A stretch of 64,000 nt of DNA, taken from positions 124,001 to 188,000 of the forward strand of contig NZ_MCGQ01000017.1 in assembly GCF_002242805.1 (NCBI RefSeq), read 5' to 3'. The DNA is from Streptomyces diastatochromogenes (GTDB lineage: Bacteria; Actinomycetota; Actinomycetes; Streptomycetales; Streptomycetaceae). Both the position numbers and the translations under genes were made by a program. Shown piece after piece: positions 1 through 9,339 of the stretch. Within the stretch, counting starts at the first letter, position 1. Each line of letters starts with the position of its first letter. Below the pieces are notes generated by a model that saw nothing but the letters and a program-made list of their open reading frames with translations, ran no database searches and was not told the DNA's origin.

Positions 1-36
1 CGAAGCCTGAGAGCGGTCCCGCGACCCGGAGGAGCG

Positions 37-2868
37 TCAGTCCTCGGCGCCGGGAGCCGTCGCCTTCGAAGCCGTCGCCTTCTTGGCGGTCGTCTTCTTC
101 GCCGTGGTCTTCTTCGCGGCCGCGGTCGTCTTCTTCGCCGCCGTCTTCTTGGCGGTGGCCGCGGTCTTCTTCGCCGGAGCCTTCTTGGCCGCGGCCTTCT
201 TCGCCGTCTTCTTGGCGGGCGCCTTCGCCCGCTTCTCGGCGAGCAGTTCGAAGCCACGCTCCGGAGTGATCGTTTCCACACTGTCGCCGGAGCGCAGGGT
301 CGCGTTGGTCTCGCCGTCGGTGACGTACGGACCGAAGCGGCCGTCCTTGACCACGACCGGCTTGGCGGAGACCGGGTCCTCGCCCAGCTCCTTCAGCGGC
401 GGCTTGGCGGCGGCCCGGCCACGCTGCTTCGGCTGGGCGTAGATCGCCTGCGCCTCCTCCAGCGTGATCGTGAAGAGCTGGTCCTCGGTCTGCAGCGAGC
501 GCGAGTCCGTGCCCTTCTTCAGGTACGGGCCGTAGCGGCCGTTCTGCGCGGTGATCTCCACGCCGTCGGCGTCGGTGCCGACGACCCGCGGCAGCGACAT
601 CAGCTGCAGGGCGTCCGCGAGGGTCACCGTGTCCAGCGACATGGACTTGAACAGGGAGGCCGTGCGCGGCTTGACCGCGTTCTTGCCGGTCTTCGGGGTG
701 CCCTCGGGGAGCACCTCGGTGACGTAGGGGCCGTAGCGGCCGTCCTTGGCGATGATCTGGTGGCCGCTCTGCGGGTCGGTGCCCAGCTCGAAGTCGCCGC
801 TCGGCTTGGCGAGCAGTTCCTCGGCGAGCTCGACCGACAGCTCGTCCGGCGCGAGGTCCTCGGGGATGTCCGCACGCTGGTGGCCCTCGGCGTCCTTCTC
901 ACCGCGCTCGATGTACGGGCCGTAGCGGCCCACGCGCAGCACGATGTCGTTGCCCACCGGGAACGAGGACACCTCGCGCGCGTCGATCGCGCCCAGGTCG
1001 GTCACCAGCTCCTTGAGGCCACCGAGGTGGTCCCCGTCGCCGTTGCCGGCCTCGGCCGCACCCGTGACCGTGCCCTCGCCGAAGTAGAAGCGCTTCAGCC
1101 ACGGCACGGCCTGGGCCTCGCCGCGGGCGATGCGGTCGAGGTCGTCCTCCATCTTGGCGGTGAAGTCGTAGTCGACGAGCCGCCCGAAGTGCTTCTCCAG
1201 GAGGTTGACCACGGCGAAGGACAGGAAGGACGGCACCAGGGCCGTGCCCTTCTTGAACACATAGCCGCGGTCGAGGATCGTGCCGATGATCGACGCGTAC
1301 GTCGACGGACGGCCGATCTCGCGCTCTTCCAGCTCCTTGACCAGGGAGGCCTCGGTGTACCTGGCCGGCGCCTTGGTGGCGTGGCCGTCGACCGTGATCT
1401 CCTCGGCGGACAGCCCGTCGCCCTCGGCGACCTGCGGCAGGCGGCGCTCGCGGTCGTCCAGCTCGGCGTTCGGGTCGTCGGCGCCCTCGACGTAGGCCTT
1501 CAGGAAGCCGTGGAAGGTGATCGTCTTGCCGGAGGCGGTGAACTCGACGTCCCGGCCGTCGGCGGCGGTGCCGGCGATCTTCACGGTCACGCTGTTCCCG
1601 GTCGCGTCCTTCATCTGGGAGGCGACGGTCCGCTTCCAGATCAGCTCGTAGAGCTTGAACTGGTCGCCGGTCAGGCCGGTCTCCGCCGGAGTGCGGAAAC
1701 GATCACCCGAGGGGCGGATCGCCTCGTGCGCCTCCTGGGCGTTCTTGACCTTGGCGGCGTAGGTGCGCGGCTGCGGGGGCAGGTAGTCGGCGCCGTACAG
1801 CTGCGTGACCTGGGCGCGAGCGGCCGTGATCGCGGTGTCGCTCAGCGTCGTGGAGTCCGTACGCATGTACGTGATGTAGCCGTTCTCGTACAGCTTCTGC
1901 GCGACCTGCATCGTGGCCTTCGCGCCGAAGCCGAGCTTGCGGCTGGCTTCCTGCTGCAGCGTCGTCGTACGGAACGGGGCGTACGGCGAGCGGCGGTACG
2001 GCTTGGACTCGACCGAGCGCACCGAGAAGCGGGAGTTCTCCAGGGCAGCGGCGAGGGCGCGGGCGTTCGCCTCGTCGAGGTGGAGGGTGTTCTCGCTCTT
2101 GAGTTGTCCCAGGGAGTCGAAGTCGCGGCCCTGCGCGACCCGCCGGCCGTCGACGGTCTGCAGGCGGGCGACCAGCGACGACGGGTCCGACGAATCCCCC
2201 GCACGGCCGGTCGCGAAGGTGCCCGTCAGGTCCCAGTACTCGGCAGAACGAAACGCGATGCGCTCGCGTTCCCGCTCCACGACGAGTCGCGTGGCGACGG
2301 ACTGGACCCGGCCCGCCGACAGGCGGGGCATGACCTTCTTCCACAGGACCGGCGAGACCTCGTAGCCGTAGAGGCGGTCGAGGATGCGGCGGGTCTCCTG
2401 GGCGTCGACCATGCGCTGGTTGAGGTCGCGCGGGTTGGCGACGGCCTCGCGGATCGCGTCCTTGGTGATCTCGTGGAACACCATGCGCTTGACCGGGACC
2501 TTGGGCTTCAGGACTTCCAGGAGGTGCCACGCGATGGCCTCGCCCTCGCGGTCCTCATCGGTGGCGAGGAAGAGTTCGTCGGAGTCCTTCAGCAGGTCCT
2601 TGAGCTTCTTGACCTGGGCCTTCTTGTCGGCGTTGACGACATAGATCGGCTCGAAGTCGTGCTCGACGTCCACACCGAGGCGGCGGACCTCGCCGGTGTA
2701 CTTCTCCGGCACCTCCGCGGCGCCGTTGGGAAGGTCACGGATGTGCCCGACGCTCGCTTCGACTACGTAGCCGGGGCCCAGGTAGCCCTTGATCGTCTTC
2801 GCCTTGGCAGGCGACTCGACGATGACGAGTCGGCGGCCGCCCTGTGCGGTCTCGCTGGTCGGGGACAA
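37..2868 (-). CDS. topA: DNA topoisomerase I (type IA)
   Basis: Type IA topoisomerase that relaxes negatively supercoiled DNA. The Toprim domain opens with VIVESPAKAKTIKGYLG and the catalytic tyrosine is Tyr334 in ITYMRTDST. Four C-terminal zinc-less topo repeats carry GRYGPY or GRFGPY, and a tail of about 60 residues rich in KKTAKK/KKAPAKK follows, as is usual for actinobacterial TopA. I chose the TTG start at 2868 (943 aa) because GGAGAG lies about 10 bases upstream and the Toprim motif begins close to it. The open frame runs on to 3012, but those 48 codons read like noncoding sequence. The gene is monocistronic as far as I can see. Identity is very sure; the start is inferred. Confidence 0.96.
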   Translation of the reverse strand: MSPTSETAQGGRRLVIVESPAKAKTIKGYLGPGYVVEASVGHIRDLPNGAAEVPEKYTGEVRRLGVDVEHDFEPIYVVNADKKAQVKKLKDLLKDSDELFLATDEDREGEAIAWHLLEVLKPKVPVKRMVFHEITKDAIREAVANPRDLNQRMVDAQETRRILDRLYGYEVSPVLWKKVMPRLSAGRVQSVATRLVVERERERIAFRSAEYWDLTGTFATGRAGDSSDPSSLVARLQTVDGRRVAQGRDFDSLGQLKSENTLHLDEANARALAAALENSRFSVRSVESKPYRRSPYAPFRTTTLQQEASRKLGFGAKATMQVAQKLYENGYITYMRTDSTTLSDTAITAARAQVTQLYGADYLPPQPRTYAAKVKNAQEAHEAIRPSGDRFRTPAETGLTGDQFKLYELIWKRTVASQMKDATGNSVTVKIAGTAADGRDVEFTASGKTITFHGFLKAYVEGADDPNAELDDRERRLPQVAEGDGLSAEEITVDGHATKAPARYTEASLVKELEEREIGRPSTYASIIGTILDRGYVFKKGTALVPSFLSFAVVNLLEKHFGRLVDYDFTAKMEDDLDRIARGEAQAVPWLKRFYFGEGTVTGAAEAGNGDGDHLGGLKELVTDLGAIDAREVSSFPVGNDIVLRVGRYGPYIERGEKDAEGHQRADIPEDLAPDELSVELAEELLAKPSGDFELGTDPQSGHQIIAKDGRYGPYVTEVLPEGTPKTGKNAVKPRTASLFKSMSLDTVTLADALQLMSLPRVVGTDADGVEITAQNGRYGPYLKKGTDSRSLQTEDQLFTITLEEAQAIYAQPKQRGRAAAKPPLKELGEDPVSAKPVVVKDGRFGPYVTDGETNATLRSGDSVETITPERGFELLAEKRAKAPAKKTAKKAAAKKAPAKKTAATAKKTAAKKTTAAAKKTTAKKTTAKKATASKATAPGAED

Positions 2869-3125
2869 CTTCGCTCTTCTCTCCGGTCGACGCTGGGGCC
2901 TCCCCAGGCCTGTGTCCCGGGGTTCGCGGCGTGCTTCTGGCTCGTGTGACGCTGCGGAGTGTGACGGTACATCCCGCCCCCGTGTCAAACGGGAAAAGCC
3001 CACAACGGCCACTCGAACGGTAACCCGACTACCGGCATTCCTGCCGCCCGGAGTGTCCGGCGACCCCCGCCCCCTGTCCGGAGCGTGACGCTCCCCTTAC
3101 TCGTACGGCAGTACGGCCGCCGACG

Positions 3126-3323
3126 TCAGAGGCGGGTGAGGCAGTACGCGCCGAGGCCCAGCGCGAGGACACCGGCAGCGCCGGCGAGGGTGGCCGATGC
3201 GACCTGACTCACACCCTGCGCGACTGGTTCGCCACGCCGCATCCGGGTGCCCGTCCACACCAGCAGAGCGCCCCCGAACAGGGCGAACACCACTCCCGCG
3301 AAGATCGCCGGCCCGCTCTCCAT
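3126..3323 (-). CDS. small two-helix membrane protein
   Basis: A 65-residue protein with two hydrophobic segments (about residues 5-22 and 41-62) joined by a short basic loop, GTRMRRGEP. It is most likely an integral membrane protein with both ends on the same side. I chose the ATG at 3323 because an AAAGGGG Shine-Dalgarno stretch lies just upstream; the frame stays open to 3440, but that extension is Arg/Pro-rich. It sits between the methyltransferase and topA, all on the same strand. I do not recognise a function. A small membrane protein occupies this place next to topA in other streptomycetes, which supports a real gene. Confidence 0.72.
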   Translation of the reverse strand: MESGPAIFAGVVFALFGGALLVWTGTRMRRGEPVAQGVSQVASATLAGAAGVLALGLGAYCLTRL

Positions 3324-3622
3324 GGCCCGCCCGCCCCTTTCGTGCCGTCCGCCCCTACCCAGCGCGGGGAGGGTGGCACGCGCGGGAGACGGGTGGGCGA
3401 CATCGGGGTGAACGGAAGGTCGACGTGACCTCGAACACATACTCGAACAAGATCGCCCCGGCCCGGCACCCGTAATTTTCCGGCCGTTTTACCGGCAGCG
3501 GCGCGTCCCGGCCCGTGCCACCGGCATACGACGCCGATCCGGACGCGGGTACGACGGCTCGGGTAGCCGGGCTACGGCACCCGGCCCGGCCGCCGTACCC
3601 CGCCGCACACCACCGGTCCGCC
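3324..3622. other. intergenic region, no gene seen
   Basis: About 300 bases between the small membrane protein and the methyltransferase. Open frames here are Arg/Pro-rich shadows. A short GTAGC-CGG-GCTAC hairpin lies near 3565-3580, but I see no clear promoter or terminator. Confidence 0.4.
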
Positions 3623-5164
3623 TCACACCACCGGTTCCAGGAAGCCCTGCTCCACCAGCAGCCGGATCTGCGCCGGCGTGCGGTCGCGCAGCAGCACCGG
3701 ATCCTCGCCGACGAGCTGGGCGATGGCGTCCAGGATGCGGCCGGCGCTCAGCGTGCCGTCGCACACCCCCGCGAAGCCCGCGCCGACCGTGTCCACCTTC
3801 GTGGCGCGGCGCATCCCGCGGTGCTGACGCAGCACCACGTGCTCCGGGTCCTCGGCGCCGGGCAGCCCGACCTGCTCCTGGACCACCTCGGCGGCCAGCC
3901 TGAAGTGGCCTTCGAGCAGGGCCGCGTCGTCGTACTCGCGCAGGAAGTCGAGCCGGTCGAAGTGCGCCCGGATCGCCTCCCCGAGCGGCTGTTCGACCGG
4001 GTGCGGCCACTCCTCCACGGTGACCGAGGGCTCGGCGGCCCCGGTCCTGCGCAGGGTGATCCAGCCGAACCCGACGGCCTTGACCTTGCGCGCCTCGAAC
4101 TCGTCGAGCCAGGCGTCGTACCGCGCCTGGTACTCCGCGGGGTCACCGCGGTGGTCGCCGGCGTCCCTGAGCCACAGCTCGGCGTACTGCGTGATGTCCT
4201 GCACCTCGCGCTGCACGATCCAGGCATCGCACCCGCGCGGCACCCATGACCTGAGTCTGTCCTGCCAGTCCTCCCCTGCGACGTGCTGCCAGTTGGCGAG
4301 GAACTGCGCGAACCCGCCCTCGTTCAGCCGTTCCCCCGCCTGTTGAACGAGCGAGCGGCACAGATCGTCCCCGCCCATGCCGCCGTCCCGGTACGTCAGC
4401 CGGGCACCCGGCGAGATCACGAACGGCGGGTTGGACACGATCAGATCGAACGTCTCGTCGTCCCGCACCGGCTCGAACAGCGAGCCCTCGCGCAGGTCGG
4501 CGGCCGGCGCGCCGGAGAGCGCGAGCGTGAGCGCGGTGATGTGCAGCGCGCGCGGGTTGAGATCGGTGGCCGTCACCCGCGTGGCGTGCTGGGAGGCGTG
4601 CAGCGCCTGGATGCCGGAGCCGGTGCCGAGGTCGAGCGCGGCGGCGACAGGCGTACGGACGGTGATGCCGGCCAGGGTCGTGGAGGCGCCGCCGACACCG
4701 AGGACGACCGCTGTGTCTGCCTGGCGGCCCTGCTGTCCGCTGCCGCCCGCGCCGCCGACCGCGCAGCCCAGGTCGGACACGATGAACCAGTCCTCGCCGC
4801 CGGGACCGCCGTAGGGCCGTACGTCCACGGTCGCGGCCACCTCGTCGCCGCCCACGCGCGTGAGCCACCCGCTCTCCAGGGCCTCCTCGACCGGCAGAAC
4901 GGCCGCCACGCGCGCGCGGGGCGCCGGTTGCTGGAGCAGGAAGAGCCGTACGAGCGTCTCCAGCGGCGTGTCGCCGCGGGTGGCCCGCAGAGCGGGCACG
5001 GTTTCGCTGCGGGCCAGCGCCGCGTAGGCGGGGGCGCCGAGCAGATCGAGCAGCCCGTCGGCGGTGAAGGAGGCGGCGAGCAGGGCGTCGCGCAGGCGTG
5101 CGGCGACGTCGGGCCGGTCGGTGGCGGGCAGGGGGGCGAGGCCGGAGTCTGTCACGCCCCCCAT
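3623..5164 (-). CDS. class I SAM-dependent methyltransferase, HemK-like NPPF type
   Basis: A 513-residue protein with a central Rossmann methyltransferase domain. The SAM-binding motif is LDLGTGSGIQALHAS (about residues 195-209), an acidic strand end follows in VTATDLNPRALH, and motif IV is SNPPFVIS. NPPF/NPPY is typical of enzymes that methylate amide or amine nitrogens, such as the glutamine N5-methyltransferases PrmC/HemK, but the long N-terminal and C-terminal extensions mean the substrate cannot be named. The ATG at 5164 starts the frame; no strong Shine-Dalgarno decides it. It is a long-standing neighbour of topA in Streptomyces. Family assignment is solid; the substrate is unknown. Confidence 0.85.
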   Translation of the reverse strand: MGGVTDSGLAPLPATDRPDVAARLRDALLAASFTADGLLDLLGAPAYAALARSETVPALRATRGDTPLETLVRLFLLQQPAPRARVAAVLPVEEALESGWLTRVGGDEVAATVDVRPYGGPGGEDWFIVSDLGCAVGGAGGSGQQGRQADTAVVLGVGGASTTLAGITVRTPVAAALDLGTGSGIQALHASQHATRVTATDLNPRALHITALTLALSGAPAADLREGSLFEPVRDDETFDLIVSNPPFVISPGARLTYRDGGMGGDDLCRSLVQQAGERLNEGGFAQFLANWQHVAGEDWQDRLRSWVPRGCDAWIVQREVQDITQYAELWLRDAGDHRGDPAEYQARYDAWLDEFEARKVKAVGFGWITLRRTGAAEPSVTVEEWPHPVEQPLGEAIRAHFDRLDFLREYDDAALLEGHFRLAAEVVQEQVGLPGAEDPEHVVLRQHRGMRRATKVDTVGAGFAGVCDGTLSAGRILDAIAQLVGEDPVLLRDRTPAQIRLLVEQGFLEPVV

Positions 5165-5217
5165 TGTGGCCCGCGGGGACAGCCGGAGGCTGCCTCAGCG
5201 CGGGCCGTGCACCGATG

Positions 5218-5835
5218 TCAGCCGGTCGTGGCCGAGGCCGACGCCGTCGCGGCGACCTGGCAGCTGGGCTGCTTGGCCATGGCCGCCTTGACGTCGCCCT
5301 GCTCCAGCCGCTTCAGCGCCTCCGTGCCGCTGTTGCTCTGCTCGCCGATCTGCTTCGTCTGGTCGGCGACCCCGCGCAGCCCCTGGGCGAACTTGCCCTG
5401 GTCCTTGGTGTCGAGCTCGTCGACCTGCTTCTTCAGGCCGGCGTACGAGGAGGAGAGGCCGCTCAGGTTCTTGGCGGCGTCCTGCTGCCGCTTGGCGCCG
5501 TCGTCGACCCCGGGGGGCGCACCGGCGCCGTTGATGGCGGCGGCGAGCGCCTTGTAGCCGTCGGCCATGTCCTGGAAGGCCTGCGAGTACGTCGCCTTGG
5601 CCGTCTTGGGCGGCAGGTCGCTGTCCGTGGCGATCTTGGCGATCGACGCGTTGGCAGACCTGATCTTGGCGTCCTGCGCGGGCACCGCGTCGCACACCGT
5701 CTTGGCCCAGGCCACCAGCTTGGGATCGGGTGCGCTGTCCTTTTTGCTGCTGCATCCCGACAGCGCCACCACGAGTACCGCACCGCCGGACAGTGCGGCC
5801 GCGAGCTTCTTGTTCACCGGATTGGTCCCTTCCAT
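5218..5835 (-). CDS. small secreted lipoprotein
   Basis: 205 residues. It starts with a lipoprotein signal peptide: basic NKK, a hydrophobic run and the lipobox ALSGC, with the lipidated cysteine at about residue 28. The mature part is Ala/Lys/Gln-rich and looks helical, probably coiled coil, ending in a low-complexity ATASASATT tail. No catalytic motif is seen. It likely sits on the outer face of the membrane. The start is taken at 5835 (MEGTNPVNKK); a GTG six codons in would also leave a complete signal peptide. It lies between hppA and the methyltransferase on the same strand with its own upstream space. Confidence 0.78.
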   Translation of the reverse strand: MEGTNPVNKKLAAALSGGAVLVVALSGCSSKKDSAPDPKLVAWAKTVCDAVPAQDAKIRSANASIAKIATDSDLPPKTAKATYSQAFQDMADGYKALAAAINGAGAPPGVDDGAKRQQDAAKNLSGLSSSYAGLKKQVDELDTKDQGKFAQGLRGVADQTKQIGEQSNSGTEALKRLEQGDVKAAMAKQPSCQVAATASASATTG

Positions 5836-5968
5836 GGCGATCGGCCCCCGGAATCTACACGCGGACCCGCACCCTCCACATGCCGAACGCCCTGTAAGTC
5901 AGCTTTTGTGACTCTTTACACCATGGGAGAGAAGGCTCACGGCGTGGGCGAGCCCACACAGCGAGACA

Positions 5969-6000
5969 GGCGGGCGGCGCGTCAGCACGCGCCGCCCGCC
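5969..6000 (-). terminator. hairpin terminator downstream of hppA
   Basis: A perfect 14-bp inverted repeat (GGCGGGCGGCGCGT with its complement) and a 4-base CAGC loop lie about 30 bases beyond the hppA stop. There is no long T run, as is common in Streptomyces. Confidence 0.7.
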
Positions 6001-6030
6001 CGCCGGTTGACCAGGCCCGGTGGATGCGGC

Positions 6031-8436
6031 CTACGAAACCACTGCCGGATCAGCCGAGTTGGAGACCCGCTCGCTGCTCTCCTCGTCGCCGACCGCGATG
6101 CCGCGGCGCTTGGAGACGTACACCGAGACGACGATCACCACGAGCGCCAGGATCGCGATCGCGATGCGTACCCCGATGTTCTTGTCGCTGCCGTAGGAGA
6201 ACTTGATCACCGCGGGTGCGATGAGCAGCGAGACCAGGTTCATGACCTTCAGCAGCGGGTTGATCGCCGGCCCCGCGGTGTCCTTGAAGGGGTCGCCGAC
6301 CGTGTCACCGATCACCGTGGCCTCGTGGGCCTCGCTGCCCTTGCCGCCGTGATGACCGTCCTCCACCAGCTTCTTGGCGTTGTCCCAGGCACCACCGGAG
6401 TTGGCGAGGAACACCGCCATCAGCGTGCCCGCACCGATCGCGCCCGCGAGGTACGAGCCGAGCGCGCCGACGCCGAGGGTGAACCCGATGAAGATCGGCG
6501 CCATGACGGCGAGCAGACCCGGCGTGGCCAGCTCCCGCAGGGCGTCCCTGGTGCAGATGTCGACGACCTTGCCGTACTCGGGCTTCTCCGTGAAGTCCAT
6601 GATCCCGGGCTTCTCGCGGAACTGCCGCCGCACCTCGAAGACCACCGAACCGGCCGAACGCGACACGGCGTTGATGGCGAGTCCGGAGAAGAGGAAGACG
6701 ACCGCGGCGCCCGCGATGAGGCCGACGAGGTTGTTGGGCTGGGTGATGTCCAGCGACAGGCTCATCGGCGAGCCCGGCCCGGTGAGTTTCGCCCCGACCT
6801 CCTGCACGTTGGTGGTGATCGCGTCCCGGTACGACCCGAAGAGCGCCGAGGCCGCGAGGACGGCGGTGGCGATGGCGATGCCCTTGGTGATGGCCTTGGT
6901 GGTGTTGCCGACCGCGTCCAGGTTGGTGAGCACCTGGGCGCCCGCGCCCTCGACGTCGCCGGACATCTCGGCGATGCCCTGCGCGTTGTCGGAGACCGGC
7001 CCGAACGTGTCCATGGCGACGATCACGCCGACCGTGGTGAGCAGACCGGTGCCGGCCAGCGCGACCGCGAACAGCGCCAGCATGATCGACGTACCGCCGA
7101 GCAGGAACGCCCCGTACACGCTGAGGCCGATGAGCAGGGCGGTGTAGACGGCCGATTCCAGACCCAGCGAGATGCCGGAGAGGATGACGGTGGCCGGGCC
7201 CGTGAGGGAGGTCTTGCCGATGTCCCGGACCGGGCGGCGGTTGGTCTCGGTGAAGTAGCCGGTCAGCTGCTGGATCACGGCGGCGAGCAGGATGCCGATG
7301 GCGACCGCGACCAGCGCGAGGATCCGTGGGTCGCCGTCCTTGCCCCGGATCGCCGCGTCGGTGACGCCGGCGAGGTCCGAGTACTTCGCAGGCAGGTAGA
7401 CGAAGACCGCGACCGCGACCAGCGCGAGGGAGATCACCGCGGAGATGAAGAAGCCGCGGTTGATCGCCGTCATGCCGCTGCGGTCGGATCGCCGCGGGGC
7501 TACCGCGAAGATGCCGATCATGGCGGTGACCACGCCGATGGCAGGCACGAGCAGCGGGAAGGCGAGCCCGGAGTCGCCGAAGGCGACCTTGCCGAGGATC
7601 AGTGCGGCCACCAGGGTGACGGCGTACGACTCGAACAGGTCGGCCGCCATGCCGGCGCAGTCGCCGACGTTGTCGCCCACGTTGTCGGCGATGGTCGCGG
7701 CATTACGCGGGTCGTCCTCCGGAATGCCCTGTTCGACCTTGCCGACCAGGTCGGCGCCGACGTCGGCGGCCTTGGTGAAGATGCCGCCGCCCACACGCAT
7801 GAACATGGCGATCAGGGCGGCGCCGAGGCCGAAGCCCTCGAGCACCTTCGGCGCGTCGGCCGCGTACACCAGCACCACACAGGAGGCGCCCAGCAGGCCG
7901 AGCCCCACCGTGAACATGCCGACGACGCCGCCGGTGCGAAATGCGATCTTCATCGCGGTGTGCGAAACGGTGGTGAGATCCTTTTGCGGTTCACCCGGAC
8001 CCGGGGTCGCTTCCCGGGCCGCCGCGGCGACCCGCACATTGCTGCGCACGGCCAGCCACATGCCGATATAGCCGGTGGCCGCCGAGAACACCGCGCCGAT
8101 CAGGAAGAACACCGACCGTCCGGCACGCTGATTCCAGTCGTCCGCGGGCAGCAGCATGAGCAGGAAGAAGACGACGACGGCGAATACGCCGAGCGTGCGC
8201 AACTGCCGGGCGAGATACGCCTTGGCACCCTCCTGGACCGCCTCGGCGATCCGTTTCATGCTCTCGGTGCCCTCGCCCGCTGCCAGCACCTGGCGCACCA
8301 GGACGCCCGCGACCACGAGCGCGGCCAGGGCGACGGCCGCGATCACCGCCACGATGACCCGGTTGTCGTCGGTCAGGACCGCTGCTGCGAAGGTTGTGGG
8401 ATGACCCAACTGATGAGGGGTAGAAAGCCCCGCCAT
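6031..8436 (-). CDS. hppA: membrane-bound proton-translocating pyrophosphatase
   Basis: An 801-residue integral membrane enzyme that hydrolyses pyrophosphate and pumps protons out of the cytoplasm, with about 16 hydrophobic segments. The substrate motif DVGADLVGKVE is followed by the acidic stretch containing DDPRNAATIADNVGDNVGD. In GNTTKAITKG, lysine and threonine occupy the positions that separate K+-independent from K+-dependent pumps, so this should be the K+-independent type. The ATG at 8436 is preceded by AAGGAGGA about 6 bases upstream, an unusually strong Shine-Dalgarno. It is followed by a hairpin terminator. The family is certain; ion dependence is inferred from the two signature residues. 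Confidence 0.96.
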   Translation of the reverse strand: MAGLSTPHQLGHPTTFAAAVLTDDNRVIVAVIAAVALAALVVAGVLVRQVLAAGEGTESMKRIAEAVQEGAKAYLARQLRTLGVFAVVVFFLLMLLPADDWNQRAGRSVFFLIGAVFSAATGYIGMWLAVRSNVRVAAAAREATPGPGEPQKDLTTVSHTAMKIAFRTGGVVGMFTVGLGLLGASCVVLVYAADAPKVLEGFGLGAALIAMFMRVGGGIFTKAADVGADLVGKVEQGIPEDDPRNAATIADNVGDNVGDCAGMAADLFESYAVTLVAALILGKVAFGDSGLAFPLLVPAIGVVTAMIGIFAVAPRRSDRSGMTAINRGFFISAVISLALVAVAVFVYLPAKYSDLAGVTDAAIRGKDGDPRILALVAVAIGILLAAVIQQLTGYFTETNRRPVRDIGKTSLTGPATVILSGISLGLESAVYTALLIGLSVYGAFLLGGTSIMLALFAVALAGTGLLTTVGVIVAMDTFGPVSDNAQGIAEMSGDVEGAGAQVLTNLDAVGNTTKAITKGIAIATAVLAASALFGSYRDAITTNVQEVGAKLTGPGSPMSLSLDITQPNNLVGLIAGAAVVFLFSGLAINAVSRSAGSVVFEVRRQFREKPGIMDFTEKPEYGKVVDICTRDALRELATPGLLAVMAPIFIGFTLGVGALGSYLAGAIGAGTLMAVFLANSGGAWDNAKKLVEDGHHGGKGSEAHEATVIGDTVGDPFKDTAGPAINPLLKVMNLVSLLIAPAVIKFSYGSDKNIGVRIAIAILALVVIVVSVYVSKRRGIAVGDEESSERVSNSADPAVVS

Positions 8437-8744
8437 TCGTCCTCCTTGACGCTTGGGCTGAGCTCAAGATGTGGACGGATTGTAGGTACCCGATCGTGAT
8501 CTAAACAGGGCGCGGTAAACGGAATTGGCCTTCTTGTGCTCTTCAGCAAATGATCGAGGTCACGCCAGGGGACCCGAAAGTGGTAATGCCTCAAAGGCAT
8601 TGACGACCACATTGATGCTTGATCGAATTATCGGGCTATCGATCGTGAATTGCTTCACGAAATCCAGGGTCGTCGGAAACGGTGCCGGAAGCAACACGAA
8701 GGGCCCTGCTCAGCAGGGCCCTTCGATGCGCTGTGCGCGGGGGT
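8437..8744. other. hppA upstream region
   Basis: 308 bases between hppA and the anti-sigma factor gene, both on minus. It is more AT-rich than its surroundings around 8590-8680, as expected for a promoter region, and contains the terminator at 8697-8725. No other gene is visible. Confidence 0.45.
8697..8725 (-). terminator. hairpin terminator after the anti-sigma gene
   Basis: A 14-bp perfect inverted repeat (CGAAGGGCCCTGCT and its complement) with a one-base loop, 20 bases past the stop at 8745. The following minus-strand sequence is relatively T-rich. Confidence 0.75.
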
Positions 8745-9182
8745 TCAGGCGAGTGCCGCGGCCGGCGGGGCGGTGGGCCAGCTCATCCGGATGAGCCCGC
8801 CGTTCTCGCCCGTGGTGACCTCCACGTCGTCCACGAGGCCGCTGATGACGGCGAGGCCCATCTCGTCCTCCTCCGCCTCCACATCCGCGTCCGCGGCGGC
8901 ACCACCGGCCACCCGCTCGGCGGGGGCGGCATGCGGGGCCTCGTCGCCGACCTCGATGGAGAACTGTTTCTCGTCCTCGATCAGCGCGACCTTCACGGGT
9001 GCCGTGATGCCACTGCTCTGATGCAGCCCGACGGCACGGGAGCAGGCCTCGCCGACGGCGAGCCGGACCTCGTCGAGGACGGCCTCGTCCACTCCGGCCC
9101 TGCGCGCCACCGCGGCCGCCACCAGCCGGGCGGTCCGGACGTGCTCGGGCAGCGCGCTGAAGCGGAGTTCCACGGTGGCCAT
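8745..9182 (-). CDS. RsbW/SpoIIAB-like anti-sigma factor, BldG partner
   Basis: 145 residues with a GHKL/HATPase_c-like fold. The N box is recognisable in LDEVRLAVGEACSRAV; a D-x-G-like VGDEAP and a downstream MGLAVISGLVDDVEV G2-type region follow. These proteins bind a sigma factor or phosphorylate an anti-anti-sigma factor. An acidic insertion (about residues 85-110, EAEEDE) is unusual. The gene lies 157 bases downstream of bldG on the same strand, matching the known Streptomyces pair in which BldG interacts with the adjacent anti-sigma factor. The ATG at 9182 begins a complete domain. Confidence 0.88.
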   Translation of the reverse strand: MATVELRFSALPEHVRTARLVAAAVARRAGVDEAVLDEVRLAVGEACSRAVGLHQSSGITAPVKVALIEDEKQFSIEVGDEAPHAAPAERVAGGAAADADVEAEEDEMGLAVISGLVDDVEVTTGENGGLIRMSWPTAPPAAALA

Positions 9183-9339
9183 GCATCCCCCTCACGACTA
9201 CGGGCGTGCGGTTCGGGGGCAGGGCCGCCGAAAGCCCACACCCCCTGATGAACTTCTGTGCCCCGGACACACCGGCCCGGGGCGGGACCGACCGGCGTCC
9301 GGACCGATGGGCGGCCCGGACCCGGCGATCGGCCCGGTG

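Noticed and set aside
760..2949. Long plus-strand frame opposite topA
   Set aside because: A GC-frame shadow of topA: Leu/Val/Arg/Gly-rich, no domain, no ribosome-binding site.
5098..8499. 1133-codon plus-strand frame opposite the lipoprotein and hppA genes
   Set aside because: A shadow with Arg/Asp/His-rich composition; hppA on minus has all family motifs.
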